Positions 35,403 to 45,080 are shown, counted from the stretch's first letter. The stretch is 64,000 nucleotides of DNA from Undibacterium paludis (GCF_022568815.1 NZ_JAKZHX010000018.1:61060-125059), one strand, 5' to 3'. The notes: generated by a model not told the origin, from the letters alone. Made by a program: numbers and translations.

Positions 35403-35637
35403 ATTTCCTCCCTTCCGCCTGTTTCCTTGGATGCTTGAGCAATAAGTCATTGCATGTGTGACAAATTACGTGAAGGACGGCTTGCTATCTGTGCGGTATC
35501 GTACAGAGCGATAAAGAATGGGTGCCAGCCGGCTTGTGGCGGGCGGAGGTCAGCCGACCATCAGAGATGGAAGGGACAGGTTGATCATCTGGAACACGAA
35601 GGCCCTAATCATGACGTGGGAAACGGACATGTTTGCC

Positions 35638-35669
35638 AGTCCCGCCACCATGCATTTGCTGGCGGGACT
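35638..35669. terminator. stem-loop after the S41 protease gene
   Basis: AGTCCCGCCA (35638-35647) and TGGCGGGACT (35660-35669) form a perfect 10-base stem 13 bases past the S41 stop. There is no T run on the minus strand, so it may protect the 3' end or act with Rho. Confidence 0.5.
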
Positions 35670-35681
35670 TGTATTGTTAAC

Positions 35682-37370
35682 TTATTTGAGCTTTTCAATT
35701 TCTTCCTGGGCAGCATTGAGCTGTGTATCCTTGCCTGCCCTGAAGTCCTCGATCTTTGTTTGTATCAGCTTGTCAGGTTGTACACCCACGCCGACAAAAA
35801 CTTTGCCGCCGACATATGTATCTTTTTTTGTGCAGATGCGGGCACTGCCACCACCCGGCAAGCTGATCAGCAAAGGCTGGCCGGTACTGCCACCGGTGGC
35901 TTCACCGATAATCAATCCACGCTTCATGCTGTCGAAAGCAACGGCAAAATCTTCGGCGGCGGAATAGGTTGCAGCGCTTGTCAGTACCACGACTTTGCCA
36001 TGGTAGGCACGTGCTGGATCGGGATTGATTTTTTCGTCAGCGAAGTCATGCATGGACTGCTTTTTGCCCCATGCCCGCCAGGCTGGTTTATAGTCACGGG
36101 TTGCGGCATGACTGCCGTCGAAGGGAGATGTCCCCAGGGTCCGTAAAACTTTGTAGCCTACGTCACTGCTGCCACCACCGTTTTTTCTTACGTCAAAGAT
36201 GATGGCTTTTGCCTTGGCAATTTCTGTATAAGCTTTCAGGTATTCATTGGCTGCAGTATCGTCGCCAAAGGAATTGAGTTCTACATAGGCAATGTTGTTT
36301 GCCAGCATGCGCCAGTTGAATGCAGGCCTGGGGCTGTCAAGTTTGCGTCTGGTCATGGTATTGATACGCTTGACATCTATGGAAATTGTCTTGCCCTGCG
36401 AGTCTGCAACAAGCATTTTTACCGGTGTATCAAGAGCGCCAAACAGCAAGAAATAATTGTAGAGCCTGGTGTTCAGGTCCTGCGGGGTAGACGCGCTGAT
36501 GTAGGGGGCTACTTCTTTGCGGACATAAGTTTTAATGTCCTGACCATCTGCACTCAATATCTGATGGCCGGGCAAGATGCCGCGTTCACGCAATGCCGGA
36601 TCAAGCACCTCGGTAATGATGACCTTGTCTTCCATCAATGCGGCGCGAAGCGGCACCATGCCCCATACATCATTGAATACCGCGGCTGGCGCCATGACAT
36701 TGGTATGTCCATCCTGCAGCAGGGCGCACATTTCCATCAGGACTTTGTAATAGTCTGCCGTGTTTTTGGCGGCGCGTACTTTGGGCAGGTAACGCAGGAA
36801 CACGGCATCCCAGTCCAGGTCCAGCAATTTGTCGGTATAGACGAAATTGTATTTCACCTCAGACCAGAATCTGGACAGACCGGCGACTCTGTCATCTTCG
36901 CTTAATTGTTCGGCATAAGCGCTATTCCATACGGGAGAAGACCAGAGGCGCGCTTGCCGGGCGGCTTCTTGCCGGGTTTTGCTGACGGATTTTTCCCAGC
37001 GAGGGTCGTCATGCAAACTGTCAAAATCACTGTCCTTGAGCATGTGCTCAACATTGGTGTAGCCGGCAGCAATGGCCGCATCCAGCCATTTGAACGCCTC
37101 GTCTTTCACCCCGCGCAGGGCGTGCAGGCAGGCAATGTCATACGGCAGATCGGTCGACGCCGGAACCAGTTCGTAAGACTTGAGCAGTAATTGTGCGGCA
37201 TCTGCATAACGTTTTTCAAGCCGGGCAGTATCGCCAGCTTTGTAGTACTCCTGTGCTTTCTTCATGTTTGCATCGCTGGTTTGTACCTGTGCCATGCTAG
37301 AGGATGAAGACATCATGTGCAGACTGGCGACGACGAGGCCGGCGATCAAATTTTTCGCAGAAATGGGCAT
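35682..37370 (-). CDS. S41 family peptidase with TPR-like N-terminus
   Basis: This 562-residue exported protein has a signal peptide (LIAGLVVASLHMMSSSSSMAQ). A short TPR-like region follows (KKAQEYYKAGDTARLEKRYA), then a PDZ-like part (LRERGILPGHQILSADGQDI) and the C-terminal-processing-type S41 domain (IIFDVRKNGGGSS, VVLTSAATYSAAEDF with the likely nucleophile Ser, IGEATGGSTGQP). The S41 Ser-Lys pair cannot be fully placed by eye. It lies alone on the minus strand and may degrade or trim periplasmic proteins. Confidence 0.87.
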   Translation of the reverse strand: MPISAKNLIAGLVVASLHMMSSSSSMAQVQTSDANMKKAQEYYKAGDTARLEKRYADAAQLLLKSYELVPASTDLPYDIACLHALRGVKDEAFKWLDAAIAAGYTNVEHMLKDSDFDSLHDDPRWEKSVSKTRQEAARQARLWSSPVWNSAYAEQLSEDDRVAGLSRFWSEVKYNFVYTDKLLDLDWDAVFLRYLPKVRAAKNTADYYKVLMEMCALLQDGHTNVMAPAAVFNDVWGMVPLRAALMEDKVIITEVLDPALRERGILPGHQILSADGQDIKTYVRKEVAPYISASTPQDLNTRLYNYFLLFGALDTPVKMLVADSQGKTISIDVKRINTMTRRKLDSPRPAFNWRMLANNIAYVELNSFGDDTAANEYLKAYTEIAKAKAIIFDVRKNGGGSSDVGYKVLRTLGTSPFDGSHAATRDYKPAWRAWGKKQSMHDFADEKINPDPARAYHGKVVVLTSAATYSAAEDFAVAFDSMKRGLIIGEATGGSTGQPLLISLPGGGSARICTKKDTYVGGKVFVGVGVQPDKLIQTKIEDFRAGKDTQLNAAQEEIEKLK

Positions 37371-37724
37371 TGCTATGCTTTCACAAAATGTTGAGAGGGT
37401 TTTTATTCTAAGTGAATTGCTTTATTGAAAACCAGAAGATGCGATAGAATGCCTGGAGCGCGGGACAGAATGAAAAAGAAGGTGACTGAAGTAACATCGG
37501 CTCCCTCGCCCAACTGCTTACTTTGCTGATGTAGTACGGTTGACAGAAACTCATTTGCGCAGGGCTTGATCCTGGAACAGGATAGATAAGTACAACATGA
37601 GTACAACAGCATGACAAGAACACGTCAGCAACTGAGCATGTTTGTTCCTTCGCACGCCGCGACTGATCTCGAATCCTATATGTTTGTGGAAAACTCCCGC
37701 AAAAGACAAGCCTGCCAGACGTCT
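37371..37724. other. intergenic region between S41 and rsgA genes
   Basis: About 350 bases with no supported gene. Open frames here are short and lack ribosome sites. The left end carries the S41 promoter. No hairpin with a T run marks the end of rsgA. Confidence 0.4.
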
Positions 37725-38630
37725 TCAATATCCTATGGTCTGGGCTGATTCATGCACCAGTTGCTCAAATAATTCATGTCGCATGGTGGTGATGCTGCCA
37801 TTTTTGACGGCGTCCAGGATTGCACAACCAGGCTCGGCATGATGGTGGCAATTGTAGAATTTGCAGTTGCCCAGATGTGGCAAAAATTCCGGGAAGGCGC
37901 GCTCCAGCATGCCCTCGCTCAGGTGATGCAGGCCAAATTCCTGGAAACCGGGTGAATCAATGACATAGGATTTTTCGTCCATCTGGTACAGACGGGTGAA
38001 GGTGGTCGTGTGTTTGCCGGTATCAAGCGCCGCCGAGATTTCGCGTGTAGCAATTTCTGCATCAGGTATCAGCAAGTTGATCAGCGATGATTTGCCCATG
38101 CCGGACTGGCCTATCAATATCGTACTTTGCCCCTGCATCAGATCATGCATTAACTGACGCGTGCCTTCAGGATCAGTCTTGGCTGACACTTCATGTACAG
38201 GGTAACCCAGGCCAGCATAGATGCCTGCACGTTCGCGCGCCTTGGGCAGGGATGCAGTGACGTCAACCTTGTTGAGGATCAGGTGCGGTTTGATGCCTGA
38301 GGATTCAGCAGCCACCAGTGCGCGCGATACCAGGTCGTCACTGAAGCTGGGTTCAGTTGCCACCACGATCAGCAATTGCGTCAGGTTGGCGGCCAGCATC
38401 TTGGATTTGTACTGATCCGAACGGTACAGCAAGGTCTTGCGTGGTGTAATCGCCTCGATGACACCCTGGTTTTTGGATGTCAGGGCATATTCGACGATAT
38501 CACCAACCGAGACATCGCTTTTTTTACCACGGGTGACACAGTGCAGCTTATGTTGTTGGCCGTCTATCTCTGCCTGTACCAGATAGTGGCGGCCATGTGC
38601 TGCAATCACCAAAGCTTGTGAACGGGTCAT
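37725..38630 (-). CDS. rsgA: ribosome small-subunit-dependent GTPase RsgA
   Basis: This 301-residue protein is a circularly permuted GTPase. After an N-terminal OB-fold come NKVD (G4), then GQSGMGKSS (G1), then DSPGF (G3), followed by the zinc motif CKFYNCHHHAEPGC. RsgA helps 30S subunit maturation. Its start codon overlaps the stop of the pterin dehydratase gene by one base, so the two are translationally coupled. Confidence 0.95.
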   Translation of the reverse strand: MTRSQALVIAAHGRHYLVQAEIDGQQHKLHCVTRGKKSDVSVGDIVEYALTSKNQGVIEAITPRKTLLYRSDQYKSKMLAANLTQLLIVVATEPSFSDDLVSRALVAAESSGIKPHLILNKVDVTASLPKARERAGIYAGLGYPVHEVSAKTDPEGTRQLMHDLMQGQSTILIGQSGMGKSSLINLLIPDAEIATREISAALDTGKHTTTFTRLYQMDEKSYVIDSPGFQEFGLHHLSEGMLERAFPEFLPHLGNCKFYNCHHHAEPGCAILDAVKNGSITTMRHELFEQLVHESAQTIGY

Positions 38631-38980
38631 CAGGAAAAACTTTGCTGGAAAATGGCGTCTATCTTGGCGGCGCAGATGAAGTCATTCTCAGAGATGCCAC
38701 CCCTGCCGTCATTGACGGTATGCGTATCAAACTTGATGACGCAACGGTTATAGGTGACAACCAGTTCCGGATGATGGTCTTCTGCATGGATGACGTAGGC
38801 AATCGCATTGATGAAAGCAAGGGTTTCGTAGTAGTTCTTGAACTGGAAAGTCTTGACGATGCGTGGGCCGTCCTCGGCCCAGCCTGGTGTCGCCGCCAGA
38901 TAGGCAGGCAGGCTGGCCGCATCGAGGCCGGTTTCTGTGTGCTGGGATTTTTTCGCCAGCAAGTCGGTGGTCTTGATCAT
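38630..38980 (-). CDS. phhB: pterin-4a-carbinolamine dehydratase
   Basis: This 116-residue protein has the PCD signature EDHHPELVVTYNRCVIKFDTH, with the paired His (HHP) and the distant Thr-His. It dehydrates 4a-hydroxytetrahydropterin, normally after phenylalanine hydroxylation, and can bind DNA-binding partners in animals. Here it lies between the Ste24-type protease and rsgA genes, a common Burkholderiales order with no phenylalanine hydroxylase next to it. A second dehydratase gene lies at 49191. Confidence 0.9.
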   Translation of the reverse strand: MIKTTDLLAKKSQHTETGLDAASLPAYLAATPGWAEDGPRIVKTFQFKNYYETLAFINAIAYVIHAEDHHPELVVTYNRCVIKFDTHTVNDGRGGISENDFICAAKIDAIFQQSFS

Positions 38981-38999
38981 GTTATCTCCGGGTAGTCAA

Positions 39000-40259
39000 T
39001 TATTGCGCTGCCAGCAGGTGGTTGATACGCACCGAGGCGGAAGGGTGGGAGTCATAAAACGCCGAATGCAAAGGATCAGGCGTCAGGGTGGACGAATTGT
39101 CGTCATACATCTTGACCAGGGCGGTGATCAGGTCGGCGGCATTGGTATGTCTGGCGGCAAAGGCATCGGCTTCAAACTCATGTTTGCGTGAAGTGATGGC
39201 GCCCAGCGGCGAAAATACAAAGGTGAACACAGGCAGCGCCAGCATGAACAGTATCATGGCCATGGCGTCATTCTGCGCCAGCAGCATGGGGTCCACACCC
39301 AGGCCGGTATAGAACCAGACCTGATCCTTGAAAAAGCCAAGCATGGCCATGAAGCCCAGTGACAGGGCAAACATGACCGCCATGCGTTTGATGATGTGCT
39401 TGAGTTTGAAATGACCGAGTTCATGCGCGAGCACGGCTTCTATTTCGTTGGGAGCCAGGCGTTCAAGCAGGGTGTCATAGAACACGATGCGCTTGGCGCC
39501 GCCAAAACCGGAAAAATACGCATTACCATGGCCGGATCGCTTGGAACCGTCCATGACGAAAATACCTTTCAGGGCAAAGTTGACGCGCTTGCTCAGGTTT
39601 TCTATACGCTCACGGACTTCTGCATTGTCCAGCGGCCAGAATTTGTTGAACAAGGGGGCAATCACGACTGGGAAGATCATCATGATCAGCATCTGGAAAG
39701 CGATGAAGAAAGCCCAGGCATACAGCCACCACAGGCTGCCGGCTTTTTCCATCAGGGTGAGTATGACCCAGACCAGGGGCAGCCCCAGCACGCAGGCGAG
39801 CAGGGCATTAACCGCCATGTCGCGGAAGAACAGGCCCAGCGTCATCTTGTTGAAGCCAAACTTCTCTTCAAGCACAAACTGGGAATAATATGTAAACGGG
39901 AATTCAAGTACGCCGCTGATCAGCGCAAAGGTGGCCAGCAAACTGATCTGGTAACCCATGCCCGGCCCGGTCAGCTTCACCAGGTGCACGGACAGCCATT
40001 GCAAACCGCCAAACAGGGTAAAGCCGAGCAGTACAACCGCATTCACCATTAACATCACGACACCAAGCTTGGTCTTGGCAATGGTGTAGTCTGCGGCCTT
40101 CTTATGCGAGGCGAGGCTGATCTTTTCGGCAAATTGTGCGGGCACGGCGACCCGGTTGCTCAGGATGTGCCGTATATGTCGTGAGGCCAGCCAGAACTGG
40201 AAAACCAGTGTCAACAGCAGGAAGGAAACGAATAAAACCGAAAAAACGACTGAAATCAT
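39000..40259 (-). CDS. M48 family metalloprotease, Ste24/CAAX prenyl protease type
   Basis: The start is uncertain; I use the ATG at 40259 (419 residues, MISVVFSVLFVSF), but ATGs at 40274 and 40292 are in frame. The protein has about six membrane segments, the zinc motif HELGHFKLKH (HExxH) and a downstream HEFEADAFA glutamate block, the standard M48A arrangement. Bacterial members act in membrane protein quality control. The gene diverges from orn and precedes the pterin dehydratase and rsgA, likely as one operon. Confidence 0.9.
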   Translation of the reverse strand: MISVVFSVLFVSFLLLTLVFQFWLASRHIRHILSNRVAVPAQFAEKISLASHKKAADYTIAKTKLGVVMLMVNAVVLLGFTLFGGLQWLSVHLVKLTGPGMGYQISLLATFALISGVLEFPFTYYSQFVLEEKFGFNKMTLGLFFRDMAVNALLACVLGLPLVWVILTLMEKAGSLWWLYAWAFFIAFQMLIMMIFPVVIAPLFNKFWPLDNAEVRERIENLSKRVNFALKGIFVMDGSKRSGHGNAYFSGFGGAKRIVFYDTLLERLAPNEIEAVLAHELGHFKLKHIIKRMAVMFALSLGFMAMLGFFKDQVWFYTGLGVDPMLLAQNDAMAMILFMLALPVFTFVFSPLGAITSRKHEFEADAFAARHTNAADLITALVKMYDDNSSTLTPDPLHSAFYDSHPSASVRINHLLAAQ

Positions 40260-40301
40260 GGGAAAATGTGACATTCGATAAGTAATAGCCAAGGAAGAAT
40301 T

Positions 40302-40898
40302 ATGTCACAAGCGACCGACATGCAAACAAACACAACAAATCCTGCCACTCCAGCACGTCCAAACGAATTGAACCTGATCTGGCTGGACATGGAAATGACC
40401 GGTCTGGACCCAGATAGCGATCGTATCATCGAGGTGGCTGTCGTGGTAACCGATTCACAGTTGAATGTACTGGCTGAAGGCCCGGTATTTGCCATACACC
40501 AGTCAGATGAAACCCTGGACAAGATGGACAACTGGAACAAGGGCACCCATGGCCGCTCTGGCTTGATTGACCGTGTCAAGGCCTCAACCGTGACCGAAGC
40601 CGACGCCGAAGTTGCCCTGATCAATTTCCTCAAAGCCTATGTACCAGCCGGTAAATCACCGATGTGCGGCAATACGATCTGCCAGGACCGCCGCTTCATG
40701 GCTCGCGGCATGCCCAAGCTGGAAGCTTTTTTCCACTACCGTAACCTGGATGTCTCAACCTTGAAAGAACTGTGCCGCCGCTGGAAGCCGGAGTTGGCAT
40801 CGGGCTTCAAAAAGCATCAGAAGCATACGGCCCTGGCTGATATCCTGGAGTCGATAGAAGAATTGAAATACTACCGTGAGCATTTCATTAAAGAATAA
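40302..40898 (+). CDS. orn: oligoribonuclease
   Basis: This 198-residue DEDD-family 3'-5' exoribonuclease begins its fold with LIWLDMEMTGLDPDSDRIIE. It also has VFAIHQSDETLDKMDNWN, CGNTICQDRRFMARGMP and the final His-Asp block KHTALADILESIEEL. It degrades 2-5-mer RNAs, including pGpG from c-di-GMP turnover, which is relevant because a diguanylate cyclase is encoded at 58.9 kb. A strong terminator follows. Confidence 0.96.
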   Translation: MSQATDMQTNTTNPATPARPNELNLIWLDMEMTGLDPDSDRIIEVAVVVTDSQLNVLAEGPVFAIHQSDETLDKMDNWNKGTHGRSGLIDRVKASTVTEADAEVALINFLKAYVPAGKSPMCGNTICQDRRFMARGMPKLEAFFHYRNLDVSTLKELCRRWKPELASGFKKHQKHTALADILESIEELKYYREHFIKE

Positions 40899-40923
40899 GC
40901 TATATTCACTGAACTTGTTGTTA

Positions 40924-40947
40924 AAAAACCAGGTGCGCCTGGTTTTT
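40924..40947 (+). terminator. intrinsic terminator after orn
   Basis: A perfect 10-base stem AAAAACCAGG/CCTGGTTTTT with a TGCG loop and T run, 25 bases past the orn stop. Confidence 0.9.
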
Positions 40948-41034
40948 GTTTATCTGCTTCTTCCATAATCATTTCATTTCAGTTATTGAACAGGAAGCGC
41001 CCCTTTTTTTTGTAGAAATAGCAAGGAGTTAGAC

Positions 41035-41361
41035 ATGGCGCGAGATCCCGGCCTGGAAGAACTGATTGCAGATGAACTGGACTCTGTTCCAGACATATCC
41101 AGCAAGCCAATGTTCGGGGGCCTGGCCTGGTTGCTGAAAGGGAAATTGCTTTGCGGCGCACGTGCTGACGGCATGCTGGTCAGGCTGGGGAAGGGCAATG
41201 ATGCCTGGGCGCTGGCAATCGAAGACATACAACCCATGTTATCGCGTGGACGGGCAATGCCTGGCTGGGTGCGCGCTGGTCCCGAAGCCTACGGGGAAGA
41301 TAAAATCCGCCGCAAGCTGATAGATTCTGCATTGCAATTCGTACTCTCGTTACCAGAATAA
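41035..41361 (+). CDS. TfoX N-terminal domain protein
   Basis: This 108-residue protein has the TfoX_N fold pattern, with SKPMFGGLAWLLKGKLLCGA and later GRAMPGWVRAGPEAY. AAGGAG precedes the ATG. Only the N-terminal TfoX/Sxy domain is present, so a competence role is not implied. The substrate or partner is unknown. Confidence 0.83.
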   Translation: MARDPGLEELIADELDSVPDISSKPMFGGLAWLLKGKLLCGARADGMLVRLGKGNDAWALAIEDIQPMLSRGRAMPGWVRAGPEAYGEDKIRRKLIDSALQFVLSLPE

Positions 41362-41363
41362 GG

Positions 41364-41426
41364 GCCTGTTTTCCATGCTATGGACTGCGCACTCGCAAAC
41401 AGGCTCCGTGCTGCCACGTGGCAGCA
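41364..41426. other. paired inverted repeats between convergent genes
   Basis: GCCTGTTT (41364-41371) pairs with AAACAGGC (41397-41404), and right after it an 18-base perfect palindrome TGCTGCCACGTGGCAGCA spans 41409-41426. They lie between the TfoX-N gene and the oppositely oriented FKBP gene. They probably serve as 3'-end structures; there is no T run. Confidence 0.5.
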
Positions 41427-41490
41427 GGTTCTCCTCCTGAAACGCCCACAAAAAAACAGATGAACGTTCCAGCTTGTCGACGGGACGGGA

Positions 41491-41847
41491 TTAAACGCCC
41501 AGCAATTCCACTTCAAATATCAGAGTGGCATTCGGCGGAATGACGCCACCGGCGCCACGCGGGCCATAGCCCAGGCTGGAAGGGATGGTCAATATGCGGG
41601 TACCGCCTATTTTCATCCCCTGTACACCTTCATCCCAGCCTTTGATCACATGACCTGCGCCGAGTGGAAAAGAGAACGGGTCATTGCGGTCTTTGCTGGA
41701 GTCGAATTTTTTGCCGGCACTGCCGTCAGGGTTTTGCAACCAGCCCGTGTAGTGGACGACGACATGATTGCCAGCCTGGGCTTCTGCGCCTTCGCCGACG
41801 ACTTTGTCTTCATATTGCAGGCCGCTGACCGTTGTTATTGTGCTCAT
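41491..41847 (-). CDS. FKBP-type peptidyl-prolyl cis-trans isomerase
   Basis: This 118-residue single FKBP domain has no signal peptide, so it is cytoplasmic. It shows GNHVVVHYTGWL, FDSSKDRNDPFSFPLG, GHVIKGWDEGVQGMKIGGTR and the C-terminal PPNATLIFEVELL. It catalyses proline isomerisation in protein folding. It resembles the small basic-type FKBPs of Neisseria and Burkholderiales. Confidence 0.94.
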   Translation of the reverse strand: MSTITTVSGLQYEDKVVGEGAEAQAGNHVVVHYTGWLQNPDGSAGKKFDSSKDRNDPFSFPLGAGHVIKGWDEGVQGMKIGGTRILTIPSSLGYGPRGAGGVIPPNATLIFEVELLGV

Positions 41848-42284
41848 TATTTATCCTTTGATTTGTGTTCTTGCTATATGTGATTGGGCTATTTCGCTAT
41901 TTTGGCGGTTCCGATGATTGCTTCAGGTACGCGCGGTTTGTTCCTGCATGATTATCGGGCTCTTTTCGCTGTTGACCTCCGTCCATTCAATGACAATTCC
42001 AATGATGCCGTTGGCAATGATGTGCAAACAGTCAGGAGTGAATGGATGACGATGAACTTTATAGAGAAAAGTTGTCGCAATTGTAGTGCAAATAGGCAGG
42101 CTTTTGTCAGCTCAGGGTGATTTCTTGTAATGGGAGTAATATATACCCATGTATGCGGGCATAAGCAGGTTTGATTTTGAGCAAATTAAGTGAAAAAGAG
42201 AAAAAACAATTGAAGGAAAGCTCTTTCCTTATTGTCATGCGCTGTAAAATGCCAGTTCAATTTAATTTTTTGCGGTCTTCTTTC
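41848..42284. other. intergenic region upstream of the beta-propeller gene
   Basis: About 430 bases, A/T-rich towards the right, with no supported gene. ATGGG and CCCAT flank an 11-base A/T spacer near 42130-42151 and could be an operator. No clear promoter consensus is visible. Confidence 0.35.
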
Positions 42285-43259
42285 ATGCGTAGTCGTTTTT
42301 TGTTGTCGTCTTTGGCGTTTTCTTTGTTCACCAGTTTTTCAGCCAGCGCTGCCCAGAGCAATGTCGTGGTGGTCTTGAATTCCCGTGATGCAACGGTCAG
42401 TTTGCTGGACCAGACCAGCTATAAAGAAATCAGTACTTTTCCTGTTGGCAAGGAACCGCATCACTTGATGGCGACGCCGGACAATAAATCCCTGATCGTC
42501 GCCAATGCAGTCGGCAATGAGCTCGTTTTTCTTGATCCTGTCACCGGACAGGTGCAGCGCCGCATGAAAGACATCGCTGACCCTTACCAGATTGGCTTTT
42601 CGCCGGACCAAAAGTGGTTTGTTTCCAATTCATTGCGTCTTGACCGTGTCGATTTTTATAAGTTTGACGGACAGGACATGAAATTGGTGCAGCGTGTCCC
42701 TTTAGGAAAACTGCCCAGCCACATGGCATTTGATTCTGCCAGCACCACAGTCTTCATTACCCAGCAGGGCAGCGATCAGGTATCGGCGATTGATCTTGCT
42801 ACGCAGAAAGTGAAGTGGACGATTCCTGTAGGAAAATTGCCGGCAGGTATTGTCATGACACCTGATGACAAGTATTTGCTGGTTGGTATCATGGGCAGCA
42901 ATTATGTTGAAGTCATCGACTGGCGTACGCAAAAGACGGTGAAAAAGATCAAGGCGGGAGAGGGGACCCATAATTTCCGCGCACTAGGTGACAAGCGGCA
43001 TTTGTTCGTATCCAACCGTACTTCGAATGAAATCAACATCCTTGACCAGCAAACCCTTGAAATCATAGGCTCTATTCCTGTGCCTGGTGGCCCGGACTGC
43101 ATGGAAGTCAGTGCTGACGGCAAAACCCTGTGGGCGACACTGCGCTGGATCAAGAAGGTGGCTGTCGTTGATATCGCCACGCGCAAGGTGATCAAGCTGA
43201 TACCGGTAGGGCGTTCTCCACATGGTGTCTATTTTGCCAACCGCGCAGGCAATATGTAA
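42285..43259 (+). CDS. exported YncE/cytochrome-cd1-like beta-propeller protein
   Basis: I use the ATG at 42285 because it gives a proper signal peptide (MRSRFLLSSLAFSLFTSFSA); the product has 324 residues. The mature part consists of repeated seven-bladed-propeller units, with VLNSRDATVSLLDQTSYKEI, IVANAVGNELVFLDPVTGQV, FITQQGSDQVSAIDLATQKV and VSNRTSNEINILDQQTLEI as successive blades. No heme CXXCH is seen. The polysaccharide deacetylase gene overlaps its 3' end, so the two are probably cotranscribed. Function unknown. Confidence 0.85.
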   Translation: MRSRFLLSSLAFSLFTSFSASAAQSNVVVVLNSRDATVSLLDQTSYKEISTFPVGKEPHHLMATPDNKSLIVANAVGNELVFLDPVTGQVQRRMKDIADPYQIGFSPDQKWFVSNSLRLDRVDFYKFDGQDMKLVQRVPLGKLPSHMAFDSASTTVFITQQGSDQVSAIDLATQKVKWTIPVGKLPAGIVMTPDDKYLLVGIMGSNYVEVIDWRTQKTVKKIKAGEGTHNFRALGDKRHLFVSNRTSNEINILDQQTLEIIGSIPVPGGPDCMEVSADGKTLWATLRWIKKVAVVDIATRKVIKLIPVGRSPHGVYFANRAGNM

Positions 43260-44034
43260 ATTGGCTGGCCGGAGGATGGCAGCAGGCTGGCTGCTTGTCT
43301 GCCTTGTATCGCCTTGCCTGGTTCAGGCTGCCAGTTGCAAGGGCACGATCTACCTGACTTTTGACACTGGCAGCCAGTCACAGGCCGAATTGATCGCAAC
43401 TACCTTGCGCCGTCACGAGATCAAGGCGACTTTTTTTCTGGCGAATGAAAAAACGGTGCGTGGTGATTATTCTCTGGATATGACATGGGCTGGCTATTGG
43501 CAGGCCCTGGTCAAAGATGGTCATGCCTTTGGCACCCATACCTATGATCATGTTTATGTGCTTGCTGATTTGCCAGATGGCCGCATTGCCGTAAAGCCGC
43601 AATTTGGCAGCCAGGCTGGCCAGACCCTGCAATGGACAGCACAACAATACTGCGAAGAATTACGGCGTGTAGATCAGCGTTTTTTTGCCCTGACGGGTAA
43701 AAAACTTGACCCGCTGTGGCGTGCGCCTGGCGGCAAACTGACACCGGCCCTGTTGAAAGCTGGTCAGGCTTGCGGTTACCGGCATGTGGGCTGGTCACCG
43801 GCAGGGTTTTCAGGTGATGAATTGTCGAGCGAAAAAGTCACTAATCCTGCGCTGCTGAAAAATGCCCTGGACAAGCTCAGGGATGGCGATATCTTCATGG
43901 CGCACATGGGCATCTGGTCGCGCAAGCAAGCCTGGGCGCCGGAAAACCTGGAGCCGCTGATTAACGGCCTTGAGCAAAAATCTTTTTGTTTTGCTACGCT
44001 ACGAGAGCATCCGGCATATAAAGTGTCACCTTAG
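43222..44034 (+). CDS. exported polysaccharide deacetylase (NodB fold)
   Basis: The start is uncertain: ATG at 43222 (inside the previous gene), TTG at 43261 or ATG at 43276. I give the first because the signal peptide then keeps its basic residues ahead of WLLVCLVSPCLVQA. The NodB-type domain shows LTFDTGSQSQAELIATTL (Asp, in the usual TFDxG), KATFFLANE, GTHTYDH (the zinc-binding HxxxH) and WRAPGG. It would remove acetyl groups from a cell-wall or extracellular polysaccharide. Confidence 0.85.
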   Translation: MVSILPTAQAICKLAGRRMAAGWLLVCLVSPCLVQAASCKGTIYLTFDTGSQSQAELIATTLRRHEIKATFFLANEKTVRGDYSLDMTWAGYWQALVKDGHAFGTHTYDHVYVLADLPDGRIAVKPQFGSQAGQTLQWTAQQYCEELRRVDQRFFALTGKKLDPLWRAPGGKLTPALLKAGQACGYRHVGWSPAGFSGDELSSEKVTNPALLKNALDKLRDGDIFMAHMGIWSRKQAWAPENLEPLINGLEQKSFCFATLREHPAYKVSP

Positions 44035-44099
44035 TATTTATTTAGTGTGGGCGCAATGATGCTGCAAGCTTTACCTTACATTTCACCAATTGAAAAATA

Positions 44100-45080
44100 A
44101 TGACTATTTCTGATCTGTTCACAAATCTGCAAGCCTGGATTTTTGAAACGATAGTGCAGCCTTTGATGTTTTACCTGGGCCTTGGCGAGTTTGTCGAAGA
44201 CTCTTTTGAGGGGGTGGAGTGGTTCATCCTCGGTGTGCTGCAATTGATTATCCTGTTTGTCGTACTGCGTCCGCTGGAAGCCTGGATACCGGTGCATGAA
44301 ATCAGGAATCGCTACGCCCGCTGGAATGATTTCATCTATACCGCACTGCACAGGCTGGGGGCTTTCTCCATACTGGTGTTTTTTGTGCTTGATCCCTTGC
44401 TGGACCAGTTGACTGCGGTCTTGCACCTGCAGGGTGTCAACCCATTCAACCTGGAAAACATCTGGCCCGGCTTTTTGCAATATCCCGTGCTGCTGTTTTT
44501 TGTCTACCTGTTTGTGCTTGATTTTTTCGATTACTGGTACCACCGTGCCGAGCATCAGTTCAACTGGTGGTGGGCGCTGCACAGCCTGCATCACAGTCAG
44601 CGCGACATGAATTTGTGGAGTGATAACCGTAATCATTTGCTCGATGACTTCATCCGCGATATCTATATGGGCCTGATCGCCATCGCCATCGGGGTAGAGC
44701 CAAGACAATATGTGATGCTGGTGATGGCTTCGCAGATGCTGCAAAGCCTGCAGCATGCCAATGTGCGCATTCACTTTGGCCGCATAGGAGAATACCTGCT
44801 GGTATCGCCACGCTTTCACCGTACCCATCATGCCATCGGCATAGGACATGAAACCCGTGGCAAAGGTACTTTGGGTGGGCATAATTTTGCAGTTTTATTT
44901 CCCATTTGGGATGTGCTGTTTGGCACAGCCCTGTTCAGCAAGGAATTTGCCCTGACCGGCATACGTGACCAGTTGCCGCCGCCAGAAGGCAATGCACGCA
45001 ACTATGGTGAAGGTTTCTGGTCACAGCAATGGCTGGGTTTGAAACGTATGTTTGGATTAGACAAGGAAAAGCAATCATGA
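44100..45080 (+). CDS. sterol desaturase / fatty acid hydroxylase family membrane protein
   Basis: This 326-residue protein has several membrane helices and the eight-His di-iron motifs of the family: HRAEH, HSLHHSQ, HANVRIHF and HRTHHA. Such enzymes hydroxylate or desaturate lipids using oxygen. Substrates of bacterial members are mostly unknown. Its stop overlaps the start of the EI24-domain gene (ATGA), so translation is coupled. Confidence 0.9.
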   Translation: MTISDLFTNLQAWIFETIVQPLMFYLGLGEFVEDSFEGVEWFILGVLQLIILFVVLRPLEAWIPVHEIRNRYARWNDFIYTALHRLGAFSILVFFVLDPLLDQLTAVLHLQGVNPFNLENIWPGFLQYPVLLFFVYLFVLDFFDYWYHRAEHQFNWWWALHSLHHSQRDMNLWSDNRNHLLDDFIRDIYMGLIAIAIGVEPRQYVMLVMASQMLQSLQHANVRIHFGRIGEYLLVSPRFHRTHHAIGIGHETRGKGTLGGHNFAVLFPIWDVLFGTALFSKEFALTGIRDQLPPPEGNARNYGEGFWSQQWLGLKRMFGLDKEKQS

